This document shows, piece after piece, positions 1-8,147 of a DNA stretch of 64,000 nt. Both the position numbers and the translations under genes were made by a program. The notes under the pieces are model-generated. The model was not told where the DNA came from and did not search any database. It saw only the letters and a program-made list of their open reading frames with translations. The first letter of the stretch is position 1, and every line of letters starts with the position of its first letter. The DNA comes from Streptomyces sp. NBC_00370 (GTDB lineage: Bacteria > Actinomycetota > Actinomycetes > Streptomycetales > Streptomycetaceae), in assembly GCF_036084755.1 (NCBI RefSeq), contig NZ_CP107968.1:4371501-4435500 (forward strand), read 5' to 3'.

Positions 1-288
1 CTCGACCGCCACCCCGTCACGCCGGTCACCCCCTACTCCGTGCCGGACCGCGCCGCCCTGCTGGAGCGGCTGGGTTCGCTGGAGCGGATGGAGCCCGTCG
101 TGGAGCGGCAGGAGTACGCGCTCGGCACGGTCTGCGGCGCCGTGCCGATCACGGCCGGATCCACCGCGGCGACGGTGGCTGTATCTGTACCGCTGCGCCA
201 GCAGGAAAAACTGCTTCCGGCGGTCGATCGGTTACGCAGAGAGATCGGCGCGCTGCTGACCTCGGGAATCTTCTCTATCAGTATCTGA
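1..288 (+). CDS. ssgR: IclR-family regulator, C-terminal end (ssgR-like, partial)
   Basis: The reading frame is open from the first base and ends at TGA 286-288, so only about the last 95 residues are present. The visible part, with GAVPITAGSTAATVAVSVP and a terminal helix LPAVDRLRREIGALL, looks like the effector-binding C-terminal domain of IclR regulators. The helix-turn-helix lies outside the window. In Streptomyces the IclR-type gene ssgR sits directly upstream of ssgA and activates it, and ssgA follows here after a 95-bp gap. The symbol rests mainly on that gene order; the fragment alone would support only IclR family. Confidence 0.8.
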   Translation, partial: LDRHPVTPVTPYSVPDRAALLERLGSLERMEPVVERQEYALGTVCGAVPITAGSTAATVAVSVPLRQQEKLLPAVDRLRREIGALLTSGIFSISI

Positions 289-383
289 AAAATTACTCCT
301 TGTGATCTGCTAGCGCGTGGAGCACGATTGCGTCAAGAGGGTCAAGGGGATCATTCCCAGCCGTATCTACTCCGGAGTGGTGC

Positions 384-821
384 ATGATGCGCGAGTCGGT
401 CCAGGCCGAGGTTCTGATGAGCTTCCTCGTCTCCGAGGAGCTGTCGTTCCGCATCCCGGTGGAGCTCCATTACGAGATGGGGGATCCCTACGCGGTACGG
501 ATGACCTTCCATCTCCCCGGTGACGAACCCGTCACCTGGACCTTTGGCCGCGAGCTGCTGCTCGACGGCATCAACATCCCCAGCGGGGACGGCGACGTAC
601 GGATCGCGCCGACCACCCCGGAGGAGCTGTCCGACGTCCATATCCGGCTCCAGGTCGCCGAGGACCACGCGCTGTTCCGGGTGAGCGCGCCGCCGCTGGT
701 CGCTTTCCTCGACCGTACGGACAGACTCGTCCCGCTCGGTCAGGAGCGGGCCCTCGGGGACTTCGAAGGGTGCCTCGAAGAGGCGCTGGGCCGCATCCTG
801 GCCGAGGAGAACGCGGGCTGA
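384..821 (+). CDS. ssgA: SsgA, sporulation-specific cell division activator
   Basis: A 145-residue SsgA-like protein (SALP family, usual length 130-145). The N-terminus MRESVQAEVLMSFLVSEELS and the motif FGRELLLDGIN are characteristic of SsgA proper rather than SsgB. SsgA helps mark septum sites and recruits SsgB and FtsZ during sporulation; this comes from the literature. Two consecutive ATG codons (384 and 387) are possible starts. A GGAG element at 373-376 gives about 7 nt to the first and 10 to the second, so the true protein may be one residue shorter. It follows the IclR gene, the known ssgR-ssgA order. The next gene is convergent. Confidence 0.95.
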   Translation: MMRESVQAEVLMSFLVSEELSFRIPVELHYEMGDPYAVRMTFHLPGDEPVTWTFGRELLLDGINIPSGDGDVRIAPTTPEELSDVHIRLQVAEDHALFRVSAPPLVAFLDRTDRLVPLGQERALGDFEGCLEEALGRILAEENAG

Positions 822-854
822 CCGCCGACCGCTGACGGCTGGCTGCCGCCCCGG

Positions 855-2231
855 CTACTTCTTGCGCCGCCGTCCCCTGCCGCCGTGTCCCGAGGGAGCC
901 GGCAGGGGCCCTGGAGGCGCCGTCCGCTGCCCGGGAGGCGTCGACCCGGGTACGGATCCGGGCGCTGCGTCCACGGACTCCGTACGGTCCGCCGAGACGA
1001 CCAGCGCCGCCAGCGCCGTGGTGACCGGCACGGAGGCGACCAGACCGATCGAGCCCACCAGCGTCCGGACGATCTCCTCCGCCACCAACTCGCTGTTGGC
1101 GACGGTCCCCACGCCCGACTGCGCGATGGAGAAGAGCAGCAGCAGCGGCAGCGCCGCACCCGCGTACGCCAGCACGAGCGTGTTGACGACGGACGCGATG
1201 TGGTCCCTGCCGATCCGGATGGCCGCCCGGTACAGCGCGCGCGGCCCCATCGACGGATCCGCCTGGTGCAGCTCCCACACTGCCGACGTCTGCGTCACCG
1301 TCACATCGTCCAGGACACCGAGCGAGCCGATGATCACGCCTGCCAGCAGCAGACCGCTCATGTCGATCCCGGGATAGAGACCGTGGATCAGACCGGTGTT
1401 CTCGTCGGTGTTGCCCGTCAGGCTCGACCAGTCGATGAAGACCGAGCCGAGCAGTCCGATCAGCAGCAGTGAGATCAGCGTGCCGAGCACGGCCACGGAC
1501 GTACGGGCCGTCAGTCCATGACAGATGTAGAGGGCGATCAGCATGATCGCGCTCGCCCCGACCACCGCCACGACCAGCGGGTTCGAGCCCTGGAGGATCG
1601 CGGGCAGGATGAACAGCGTCAGCACGGCGAACGAGGCGGCCAGCGCCACCAGCGCCATCAGCCCCCGCAGCCGTCCGACCAGGACCACCGCCAGCGCGAA
1701 GATCCCGGCCAGCAGCGCCAGCGGGAACGTGCGGTTCACATCCGTCACCGAATACTGCAGATCGCGGGGAGCGTCCGGTGCGTACGCCAGCACCACCTCT
1801 TGTTTCACGTGAAACTGCCGCGGTGCGTCCGGCTGGACGACCTCCACGAAGGTCCGCCCCTTGTCCTTGCCCGAGGTGACCTCGACCGTCGCCTTCTTGC
1901 ACTCGCCGGTCGACGGCGCACCGCTCGCCGGCGCGGTCGGGTCCGTCGTGGGGACCTGGGAGCCGTTCACGTCCTTGCAGTCGACCGGATGGATCTGTGT
2001 CACCCGGCCCTGCTCGGTCTGCCGGTCGAAGCCGACACCGGACCGCTCGTGCGCCGGAGCCCCGCCCGGCCACAGCACGGCGAGGCCGACCACCACCGCG
2101 GCGGCGAACGGGATCAGTACCGCCGCGATGACCTTGCGGAGATGACGGGAAACAGGCGCCGCGGGCCCATGGCTGTGCGAGTGGCCGACCGGCTCGTGGG
2201 TCTGCTGAGGTGAGGTCACGCGCCCGATCAT
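855..2231 (-). CDS. YibE/F family membrane protein
   Basis: A 458-residue integral membrane protein. A His-rich cytoplasmic N-terminus (GHSHSHGP) precedes one transmembrane helix at about 34-54 and an extracytoplasmic domain with two Cys (about 86 and 111). At least six further hydrophobic helices run from about residue 170 to 415, and the tail is Pro/Gly/Arg-rich. The central part with LYICHGLTARTSVAVLGT and GVLDDVTVTQTSAVWEL is typical of the YibE/F family. A role in ion or solute export has been proposed for the family but no substrate is established. A 14-bp parS site lies inside the gene and encodes FHVK at about residues 139-143. The start is the most upstream plausible codon; residues 1-33 are not strongly constrained. 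Confidence 0.85.
   Translation of the reverse strand: MIGRVTSPQQTHEPVGHSHSHGPAAPVSRHLRKVIAAVLIPFAAAVVVGLAVLWPGGAPAHERSGVGFDRQTEQGRVTQIHPVDCKDVNGSQVPTTDPTAPASGAPSTGECKKATVEVTSGKDKGRTFVEVVQPDAPRQFHVKQEVVLAYAPDAPRDLQYSVTDVNRTFPLALLAGIFALAVVLVGRLRGLMALVALAASFAVLTLFILPAILQGSNPLVVAVVGASAIMLIALYICHGLTARTSVAVLGTLISLLLIGLLGSVFIDWSSLTGNTDENTGLIHGLYPGIDMSGLLLAGVIIGSLGVLDDVTVTQTSAVWELHQADPSMGPRALYRAAIRIGRDHIASVVNTLVLAYAGAALPLLLLFSIAQSGVGTVANSELVAEEIVRTLVGSIGLVASVPVTTALAALVVSADRTESVDAAPGSVPGSTPPGQRTAPPGPLPAPSGHGGRGRRRKK
1802..1815. promoter_or_regulatory. parS site (ParB binding)
   Basis: Exact palindrome GTTTCACGTGAAAC, the Streptomyces parS consensus bound by ParB for chromosome segregation. Such sites cluster around oriC in this genus. 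This copy is inside the YibE/F coding sequence, where it is read as FHVK. An identical copy lies at 12021-12034. Confidence 0.85.
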
Positions 2232-2295
2232 CGCAAGAACGCGAGGGGCCCTCTGTTCAGCACGCCCGTGCCGGGGTTAGCGTGGTGACGCCTTT

Positions 2296-2421
2296 GCACA
2301 CGCGGGAGCTCGGAGCACCGGGCTGAGAGGGCGCTGACCGTGTGGTCCCTGGGACGTATCCCCGGATCACCACGCTGCGCCGACCGCCGAACCTGTTACC
2401 GGGTAATGCCGGCGTAGGGAG
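2296..2421 (+). ncRNA. TPP riboswitch (THI element)
   Basis: The leader of thiC holds the conserved THI-box segments in order: a GGAGC..CACCGGGCTGAGAGGG block at about 2306-2331 (P2 and the CUGAGA pyrimidine-sensor loop), a long variable P3a stem made by GTGTGGTCC and its near-complement GGATCACCAC (about 2339-2374), and the pyrophosphate-sensing half CCGAACCTGTTACCGGGTAA with GCCGGCGTAGGGAG (about 2387-2421). Only 8 nt separate the last conserved base from the thiC ATG, so the aptamer probably masks the ribosome binding site when thiamine pyrophosphate is bound. That mechanism is inferred from the spacing and from known actinobacterial thiC riboswitches. Confidence 0.95.
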
Positions 2422-2429
2422 TAGGTCTC

Positions 2430-4268
2430 ATGACCGTTCAGGACGCACACACGTCTGCCTCCGGCTCTTCGGACGGCTCGGATTCCGCTGGCGGATCCGG
2501 CACTTCGAGTGAATCGAGCGAGGCCGCAAGGTCCATCGGCTGGCACAAGGGGTATCTCCAGGGCTCGCGCCCCGACCTCCAGGTGCCGGTCCGCAGGGTC
2601 CACCTCACCAACGGCAACGACGTGACGCTGTACGACACGTCAGGGCCGTACACCGATCCCGCAGTCGAAACCGATGTCCGTCGCGGTCTGGCGGCGCTGC
2701 GGGAGAACTGGATCATCAGCCGAGGCGACACGGCGGAGTACGCGGGCCGCCCGGTACGCCCCGAGGACGACGGGCTCAAGCACACCACCCCGCGCGGCGG
2801 GCTGCGCAACCTCGACGCCGTCTTCCCCGGCCGTCCCCGCCAGCCGCGCAGGGGCCGGGACGGGCAGGCCGTCACCCAGCTCGCGTATGCGCGACGCGGC
2901 GACATCACCCCGGAGATGGAGTACGTCGCGATCCGGGAGAACGTCGCGCCCGAGGTCGTACGCGAGGAGATCGCGGCCGGCCGTGCCGTACTGCCCGCCA
3001 ACGTCAACCACCCGGAGATCGAGCCGATGATCATCGGCAAGCGGTTCCTGGTGAAGGTCAACGCCAACATCGGCAACTCCGCCGTCACCTCCTCCATCGA
3101 GGAGGAGGTGGACAAGATGACCTGGGCCACCAAGTGGGGCGCCGACACGGTCATGGACCTCTCCACGGGGCGCAACATCCACACCACCCGCGAGTGGGTG
3201 CTGCGCAACTCCCCCGTGCCGATCGGCACCGTGCCGCTCTACCAGGCGCTCGAAAAGGTCGACGGCAAGGCGGAGGAGCTGACCTGGGAGATCTACCGGG
3301 ACACCGTGATCGAACAGGCCGAGCAGGGCGTCGACTACATGACCGTGCACGCCGGTGTGCTGCTGCGGTACGTCCCGCTGACGGCCCGTCGCAAGACCGG
3401 CATCGTCTCGCGCGGCGGCTCCATCATGGCCGCCTGGTGCCTGGCGCACCATCAGGAGTCTTTCCTGTACGAGAACTTCGAGGAGCTGTGCGCCATCCTC
3501 GCCTCGTACGACGTCACGTACTCCCTCGGCGACGGGCTGCGGCCGGGCTCCATCGCCGATGCCAACGACGAGGCGCAGTTCGCCGAACTGCGCACGCTGG
3601 GGGAGCTGAACACGATCGCCAAGCGGCACAACGTACAGACCATGATCGAGGGCCCCGGGCATGTCCCGATGCACAAGATCAAGGAGAACATCGACCTCCA
3701 GCAGGAGATCTGCGAGGAGGCGCCGTTCTACACGCTCGGCCCGCTGACCACCGATGTGGCCCCCGCGTACGACCACATCACCTCCGGGATCGGCGCCGCG
3801 ATGATCGCCTGGTGGGGGACGGCGATGCTCTGCTACGTCACGCCCAAGGAGCATCTGGGCCTGCCGGACCGGGACGACGTCAAGACCGGTGTCATCACCT
3901 ACAAGATCGCCGCGCATGCGGCGGACCTCGCCAAGGGCCATCCCGGGGCGCAGGACTGGGACGACGCGCTGTCCGACGCCCGTTTCGAATTCCGCTGGGA
4001 GGACCAGTTCAATCTGGCTCTCGACCCGGACACGGCCAGGGAGTTCCACGACGAGACGCTGCCGGCGGAACCGGCGAAGACCGCGCATTTCTGCTCGATG
4101 TGCGGGCCCAAGTTCTGCTCGATGAAGATCAGTCACAGCATCGCCGAGCAGTTCGCCCCTGATCTGGCCGCCTCGGCTTCGGACGAGGAGATCGAGGCGG
4201 GGATGCTGGAGAAGTCGAAGGAGTTCGCCGCGGCCGGCAACCGCGTGTATCTGCCGCTGGCGGACTGA
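2430..4268 (+). CDS. thiC: Phosphomethylpyrimidine synthase ThiC
   Basis: A 612-residue radical-SAM enzyme converting 5-aminoimidazole ribotide to hydroxymethylpyrimidine phosphate, the pyrimidine half of thiamine. The C-terminal iron-sulfur cluster motif CSMCGPKFC is intact (Cys 555, 558, 563). Family blocks such as KRFLVKVNANIGNSAV, WGADTVMDLSTG and IEGPGHVPMHKIKENI are present. Residues 1-40 are a low-complexity Ser/Gly-rich extension with no catalytic role expected. The start codon follows the TPP riboswitch by 8 nt, so translation is probably repressed by thiamine pyrophosphate. The gene is transcribed alone and meets a convergent gene downstream. Confidence 0.98.
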   Translation: MTVQDAHTSASGSSDGSDSAGGSGTSSESSEAARSIGWHKGYLQGSRPDLQVPVRRVHLTNGNDVTLYDTSGPYTDPAVETDVRRGLAALRENWIISRGDTAEYAGRPVRPEDDGLKHTTPRGGLRNLDAVFPGRPRQPRRGRDGQAVTQLAYARRGDITPEMEYVAIRENVAPEVVREEIAAGRAVLPANVNHPEIEPMIIGKRFLVKVNANIGNSAVTSSIEEEVDKMTWATKWGADTVMDLSTGRNIHTTREWVLRNSPVPIGTVPLYQALEKVDGKAEELTWEIYRDTVIEQAEQGVDYMTVHAGVLLRYVPLTARRKTGIVSRGGSIMAAWCLAHHQESFLYENFEELCAILASYDVTYSLGDGLRPGSIADANDEAQFAELRTLGELNTIAKRHNVQTMIEGPGHVPMHKIKENIDLQQEICEEAPFYTLGPLTTDVAPAYDHITSGIGAAMIAWWGTAMLCYVTPKEHLGLPDRDDVKTGVITYKIAAHAADLAKGHPGAQDWDDALSDARFEFRWEDQFNLALDPDTAREFHDETLPAEPAKTAHFCSMCGPKFCSMKISHSIAEQFAPDLAASASDEEIEAGMLEKSKEFAAAGNRVYLPLAD

Positions 4269-4313
4269 CCGCGCAGGACTGACAGCGCAAAGCCCTCAAC
4301 CTGCGGCTGAGCG

Positions 4314-4337
4314 CCGCCCGGGGCCTACTCCGGGCGG
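4314..4337. terminator. Hairpin between thiC and the convergent membrane gene
   Basis: An 8-bp perfect inverted repeat CCGCCCGG / CCGGGCGG with an 8-nt loop lies 46 bp after the thiC stop and spans the stop codon of the opposing gene. It has no U-tract, which is common for Streptomyces terminators. It is a plausible bidirectional terminator. Confidence 0.45.
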
Positions 4338-5149
4338 TGCTCGGGCCCGCCGAAGTCGGGGCTGGAGAAGTCAGGACTGCTGTACGTGGGCCGGGCGGCG
4401 CTCGATCCGCCCTCGTCCGGGCTGGAGAAGTCCGGGCGGCTGTACCCCATCTTCGGCAGATGACTGGCCGGTCGCGGCGGCGCCGGGGTGGGCTCGACCG
4501 CGGGCGCGGCGAGGGCGGCCCGCAGATACGGCAGGATGCCGCGCTCCAGCACCGCCTCGCGCCACACCTCTCTCGCCTCCGCCACCTCCTCGGGCAGCTC
4601 GGGCCCCGAGCCCGGCTCACCGGCGGACAGCTGGGTCGAGCCGTTGCGCAGCGCCGTCATGAGCAGCGCTATCGCGGCGGCCAGGATCCCCGCAGCGGTG
4701 ACGGCTCCGAAGAACCAGCCGGCGGTGAGCAGGGTGTCGGCGAAGGCGGGCGGTGGGCTGAGGGCCTTGAGCACATAGCCGACCAGCAGGAAGATCGCCG
4801 CGGATATCCCGGCGAGCAGCGGGACCAGGACCGTGACGACGGCGGCGAGTCCCGCGCCCGTCTCGGCCGCGTCCCCGATGGCCGGGGCCAGCAGGGAACC
4901 GCCGACGGGCGCCGTCGTGGCAGGCGTACGGAATTCCTCGCGGAGAGCCGCGAAGTGTTCGTATTCCGCCGAGGCGGAACCGGTGATCAGTGCCGTGGCG
5001 TTGAGAGCCATGGTGCGCAGCTGTTCGGCGTTGAGCCGCTGCCCGACAGCGGCGAGTTCCGGACGGTCGTGCGCGTTGCGCAGTGCTTCGTCGAGGAGCC
5101 GCTCGAAATCCGCGCGATCCTCGCTCAGCAGGTGCGGAGCGCTTTTCAT
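4325..5149 (-). CDS. Conserved membrane protein with C-terminal SSPDF repeats
   Basis: A 274-residue protein of unknown function. An acidic/polar N-terminal helical region (about 1-90) is followed by two hydrophobic segments (about 110-130 and 145-170). A cytoplasmic region of about 70 residues comes next, then a tail where a Y-S-x-PDFSSPD unit is repeated twice, ending DFGGPEHRPE. The ATG at 5149 is preferred because GGGGGA sits about 6 nt upstream; ATG codons two residues and further upstream in the same frame are less well placed. It is convergent with thiC. I do not recognise a functional family. Confidence 0.75.
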   Translation of the reverse strand: MKSAPHLLSEDRADFERLLDEALRNAHDRPELAAVGQRLNAEQLRTMALNATALITGSASAEYEHFAALREEFRTPATTAPVGGSLLAPAIGDAAETGAGLAAVVTVLVPLLAGISAAIFLLVGYVLKALSPPPAFADTLLTAGWFFGAVTAAGILAAAIALLMTALRNGSTQLSAGEPGSGPELPEEVAEAREVWREAVLERGILPYLRAALAAPAVEPTPAPPRPASHLPKMGYSRPDFSSPDEGGSSAARPTYSSPDFSSPDFGGPEHRPE

Positions 5150-5301
5150 GTGCATCCCCCGATGCTCCGTAGGGCCGCTTTGTCCGCTCACTGCGGACGA
5201 TCGGCGGAAACGGAGGAGAGCCTGCTACGGATAACCGATGGTAGAGCTGTACGGGTACCCGTTGACAGTGGCTTTCCGGAAATGACCTGCCCGGGGTTGA
5301 T

Positions 5302-6411
5302 TCAGTTATGCAACGGAAGTTGGACGACCAGTAGCTTTCCGGCCATGGTCACGCCGCCGTCCATGGCGATGGCAAGTCCGTCGGCATATACATGCGGCCC
5401 TTCCACCACGGGTCCCGAGTCGTCCTTGTCGTCCGACGCGTCTTCCGTGCCCACTTCGCCGAGCAAATACGGAATGGGGCTGTGACCGTGCACGATGCGG
5501 TGTCCGCCGTACTGGTCGAGCAGTTCCTGGACGGCCTGCGGGCCGCCGTCGTCACGGAACGCGAAGCGTTTGGTGAGCTTGCGGAACAGGTCCCAGCATT
5601 CGTCGGCGTCGTTGCGAGTGAGGATCTGGTGGACGGTGTCGTTGACGTCGTCGATGGACGAGCCGTAGTCGAGGTAGGCGGTCGTGTCGGAGTGCATCAG
5701 CAGATGCCCGTCCTCCTCGACGACCGCGTCGAGCCGGGACATCCACTGCAGATGGACGTCCTGGAGGCGCTCCATGTCGCTCTTCTGGCCGCCGTTGAGC
5801 AGCCAGGCCGCCTGGAAGGTGGCGGTTCCCGCGCCCGAGTTGACGGGGGTGTCGGCGAACCGCCGGGCGCCGAGGATCAGCAGCTCGTGATTGCCCATCA
5901 GGGCCTTGCAGTAGCCGCCGGCCGCCGCGGCCTCGGCGGACAGCCGCATGACGAGGTCGATGACGCCGATGCCGTCGGGGCCGCGGTCGGTGAAGTCGCC
6001 GAGGAACCAGAGGCGGGCCGTGCCGGCCGCCCAGTGGCCTTCGGCGTCGATGAGGCCCTGCTCGGTGAGCGCGGCGAGCAGCTCGTCGATGTAGCCGTGC
6101 ACGTCGCCGACGACGTAGAGCGGCCCGAGGCCGTCGGGGGACGGGGCGTCGTCGGCCTCGACCCGCACCTGGACGGTGGGTTCGTGGCCGATCACCGGCA
6201 GGTCGCGCTCGGTCGGGGTGTAGCCCTCCGGCGGTTCGTCGTCGGGCACCGCGTTGCCGGGGTGCCCGCTCGGACCGAGGGCCACGGGGCCCGGCGCGGC
6301 GAGCTGACCGGACTGCCCCGACTGCACGGGAACCTGCGCGTACGGCGGTACGCGGAAGTCGCGCAACGTCGCCGTCCGCACCACGGGTTCCTGACCGGCC
6401 CCCTGTGTCAT
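5302..6411 (-). CDS. Metallophosphoesterase (PPP/ApaH-like)
   Basis: A 369-residue calcineurin-like phosphoesterase. After a disordered, Pro/Gly/Gln-rich N-terminus of about 115 residues, the metal-binding blocks occur in the right order: GDVHGYIDEL, GDFTDRGPDG, GNHELLILGARR and, near the C-terminus, HRIVHGHSPIPY. These are the ligands of the dinuclear metal site. Family members dephosphorylate proteins or cleave dinucleotides; the substrate here cannot be deduced. The start at ATG 6411 is chosen because GGAGGGG lies a few bases upstream. The frame stays open further upstream but without family similarity or a better start. Confidence 0.88.
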   Translation of the reverse strand: MTQGAGQEPVVRTATLRDFRVPPYAQVPVQSGQSGQLAAPGPVALGPSGHPGNAVPDDEPPEGYTPTERDLPVIGHEPTVQVRVEADDAPSPDGLGPLYVVGDVHGYIDELLAALTEQGLIDAEGHWAAGTARLWFLGDFTDRGPDGIGVIDLVMRLSAEAAAAGGYCKALMGNHELLILGARRFADTPVNSGAGTATFQAAWLLNGGQKSDMERLQDVHLQWMSRLDAVVEEDGHLLMHSDTTAYLDYGSSIDDVNDTVHQILTRNDADECWDLFRKLTKRFAFRDDGGPQAVQELLDQYGGHRIVHGHSPIPYLLGEVGTEDASDDKDDSGPVVEGPHVYADGLAIAMDGGVTMAGKLLVVQLPLHN

Positions 6412-6635
6412 CGACCCCTCCACCACCGTCGCGCCGCCGTACACCTGTCGGGCCTGCCCGGTCGGGTGGGGGTCTGCCCACCCGTCGCCGGGGAAAGTCC
6501 GTGGTGTCGTGCGCCCATCATAGGAATGCAGCTCCTCCTGTGTGACGCACCAGGGGTGGTGAATCCGATCGGTCTCCCGGTTCACAGGCTGTTTTCGCGC
6601 TGATCGCCCCAATTGCGAAAGGAACAGACCTTCGG

Positions 6636-7757
6636 TCAGTCCCTCTTCGGGGAGGTGGGCGAGCGTGGCGCGCTGACGGTGGTGCGGGGCGGGCGGCGCT
6701 GCGAGGAGGTCCGCACGATGAGTTCGGTCGGTATCACCTGCTCGACGGGGCCTTCGGTGTCGATCCCCTCGATCGCGTCGATGAGGAGCTGGATCACGGC
6801 GGTGCCGATGCGGCGCGGCTTCAGCGAGAGCGTCGTGATCGGCGGCTCGGTCGACGCGTACACGGTGGATTCGCTGCAGCAGACCAGCAGCAGGTCCTCG
6901 GGCACCCGTAGGCCGTAGCGGCGGGCCGCGGCGAGCAGATCGGTGCCGTTGGGGTCGAAGAGGCCGTAGACGGCGTCCGGGCGGTCCGGACGGGCCAGCA
7001 GCCGGTCGGCGGCGACGGCGCCCGCGCAGGGGTCGTGTGCGGGGTACGACTCGTAGACCGGGTCCTGGCCGACCCGCTCGCACCAGTGCAGGTAGGCGGT
7101 GGTGGAGAGCCGGGTGTACGTGTCCGTCGTGGTGCCGGTGAGCAGTCCGATGCGGCGGGCGCCGGCGTCGGCGAGATGGTCGAGCAGATCGAGGACGGCC
7201 GCCTCGTGGTCGTTGTCGACCCAGGCGGTGACGGGGAGGGTGCCGGCCGGGCGGCCGTCGGAGACGACGGGCAGGCCCTGACGGACGAGTTCGGCGACGA
7301 CCGGGTCGTGGTCGGACGGGTCGATGACGACGGTGCCGTCGAGCGCGACGTTGGACCAGACGTCATGGCGTGAGGTGGCGGGCAGGATGACGAGGGCGTA
7401 GCCGCGGGCCAGCGCGGCCGATGTGGCGGCTCTGGCCATCTCGGCGAAGTAGGCGAACTCGGTGAAGGTGAAAGGTTCATCCCCGTACGTGGTCACGGTC
7501 AGGCCGATCAGGCCCGACTTGCCGGTACGGAGGGTTCTGGCGGCGGCGGACGGCCGGTAACCGAGCCGTTCCGCGACCTCGCGGACATGACGCCGGGTGG
7601 CGTCGGGTAAGCGGCCTTTGCCGTTGAGCGCGTCCGAGACAGTCGTGATGGAGACACCGGCTGCGGCGGCTACGTCCCGGATGCCCGCCCGACCTTGCCG
7701 GCTTCCCCGGCGCGTTGTGTCCGTCCGGCTCACCTGGTGTTTCCCTGCTGCTGTCAT
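6636..7757 (-). CDS. LacI-family transcriptional regulator
   Basis: A 373-residue repressor. After a short basic N-terminus the LacI helix-turn-helix reads IRDVAAAAGVSITTVSDALN with the hinge region RPSAAARTLRTGKSGLIG. A periplasmic-binding-protein-like effector domain follows, including RIGLLTGTTTDTYTR and the C-terminal TTLSLKPRRIGTAVIQLL. The ligand is probably a sugar or related small molecule by family, but none is indicated by the neighbours: a phosphatase downstream and an aminotransferase divergent upstream. The ATG at 7757 is taken as start; an upstream extension of 22 residues lacks homology. Gene order fits the conserved Streptomyces core. Confidence 0.9.
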   Translation of the reverse strand: MTAAGKHQVSRTDTTRRGSRQGRAGIRDVAAAAGVSITTVSDALNGKGRLPDATRRHVREVAERLGYRPSAAARTLRTGKSGLIGLTVTTYGDEPFTFTEFAYFAEMARAATSAALARGYALVILPATSRHDVWSNVALDGTVVIDPSDHDPVVAELVRQGLPVVSDGRPAGTLPVTAWVDNDHEAAVLDLLDHLADAGARRIGLLTGTTTDTYTRLSTTAYLHWCERVGQDPVYESYPAHDPCAGAVAADRLLARPDRPDAVYGLFDPNGTDLLAAARRYGLRVPEDLLLVCCSESTVYASTEPPITTLSLKPRRIGTAVIQLLIDAIEGIDTEGPVEQVIPTELIVRTSSQRRPPRTTVSAPRSPTSPKRD

Positions 7758-8147
7758 GGCGAGCCGATAGTAGGGCGCTGGCGGGTGGTAAGGCCGGTCG
7801 CATATGCACCTATTGACAGGCACGTTTCTGCATGATCAACAATGGCCAACGGGTATGGATTGCAAGGGACTTATGCGATTCTGCGATGGTCTTCCATGTA
7901 TCGGGCGGTGTAGACCTGTCGAAGGGGCCATGTTTCGAAGAGGTCTCAACTCACCTCTACGGGGGACGCGCGCCACGGCGCGAGCCACGGGCGCGCGCCT
8001 GCCGGGGAGTGCGCCCCCACCGGGGGCGGGCCCGTGGCCCCGATCCGGGCCAATGCCGGGCCCGCCATTCGCAGGGGCCCTGAATCCTCATATGGTGAGG
8101 AGTATTGAACGCGGTACGGATCCGCGAACGGCCGAGGAGGACCTGCG
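7758..8147. other. 390-bp divergent intergenic region
   Basis: This gap separates the LacI regulator and pat, which are transcribed away from each other, so it should hold both promoters. TTGACA occurs at 7813-7818, but I see no well-spaced -10 partner. A small inverted repeat CCTCA..TGAGG lies at about 8086-8100 before pat. A strong GAGGAGG ribosome site (8134-8140) serves pat. No convincing open frame is present. Confidence 0.5.

Noticed and set aside
571..2073. 500-residue open frame opposite ssgA and YibE/F
   Set aside because: Low-complexity Arg/Gly/Ala composition and wrong third-base pattern; it is a frame shadow of the YibE/F gene, which has clear homology.
2640..4136. 498-residue antisense frame across thiC
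   Set aside because: Arises from codon bias of thiC; no motif, no ribosome binding site.
6412..7083. N-terminal extension of the metallophosphatase
   Set aside because: Overlaps the LacI gene 3' end in another frame and lacks homology; a good GGAGGGG site marks ATG 6411.
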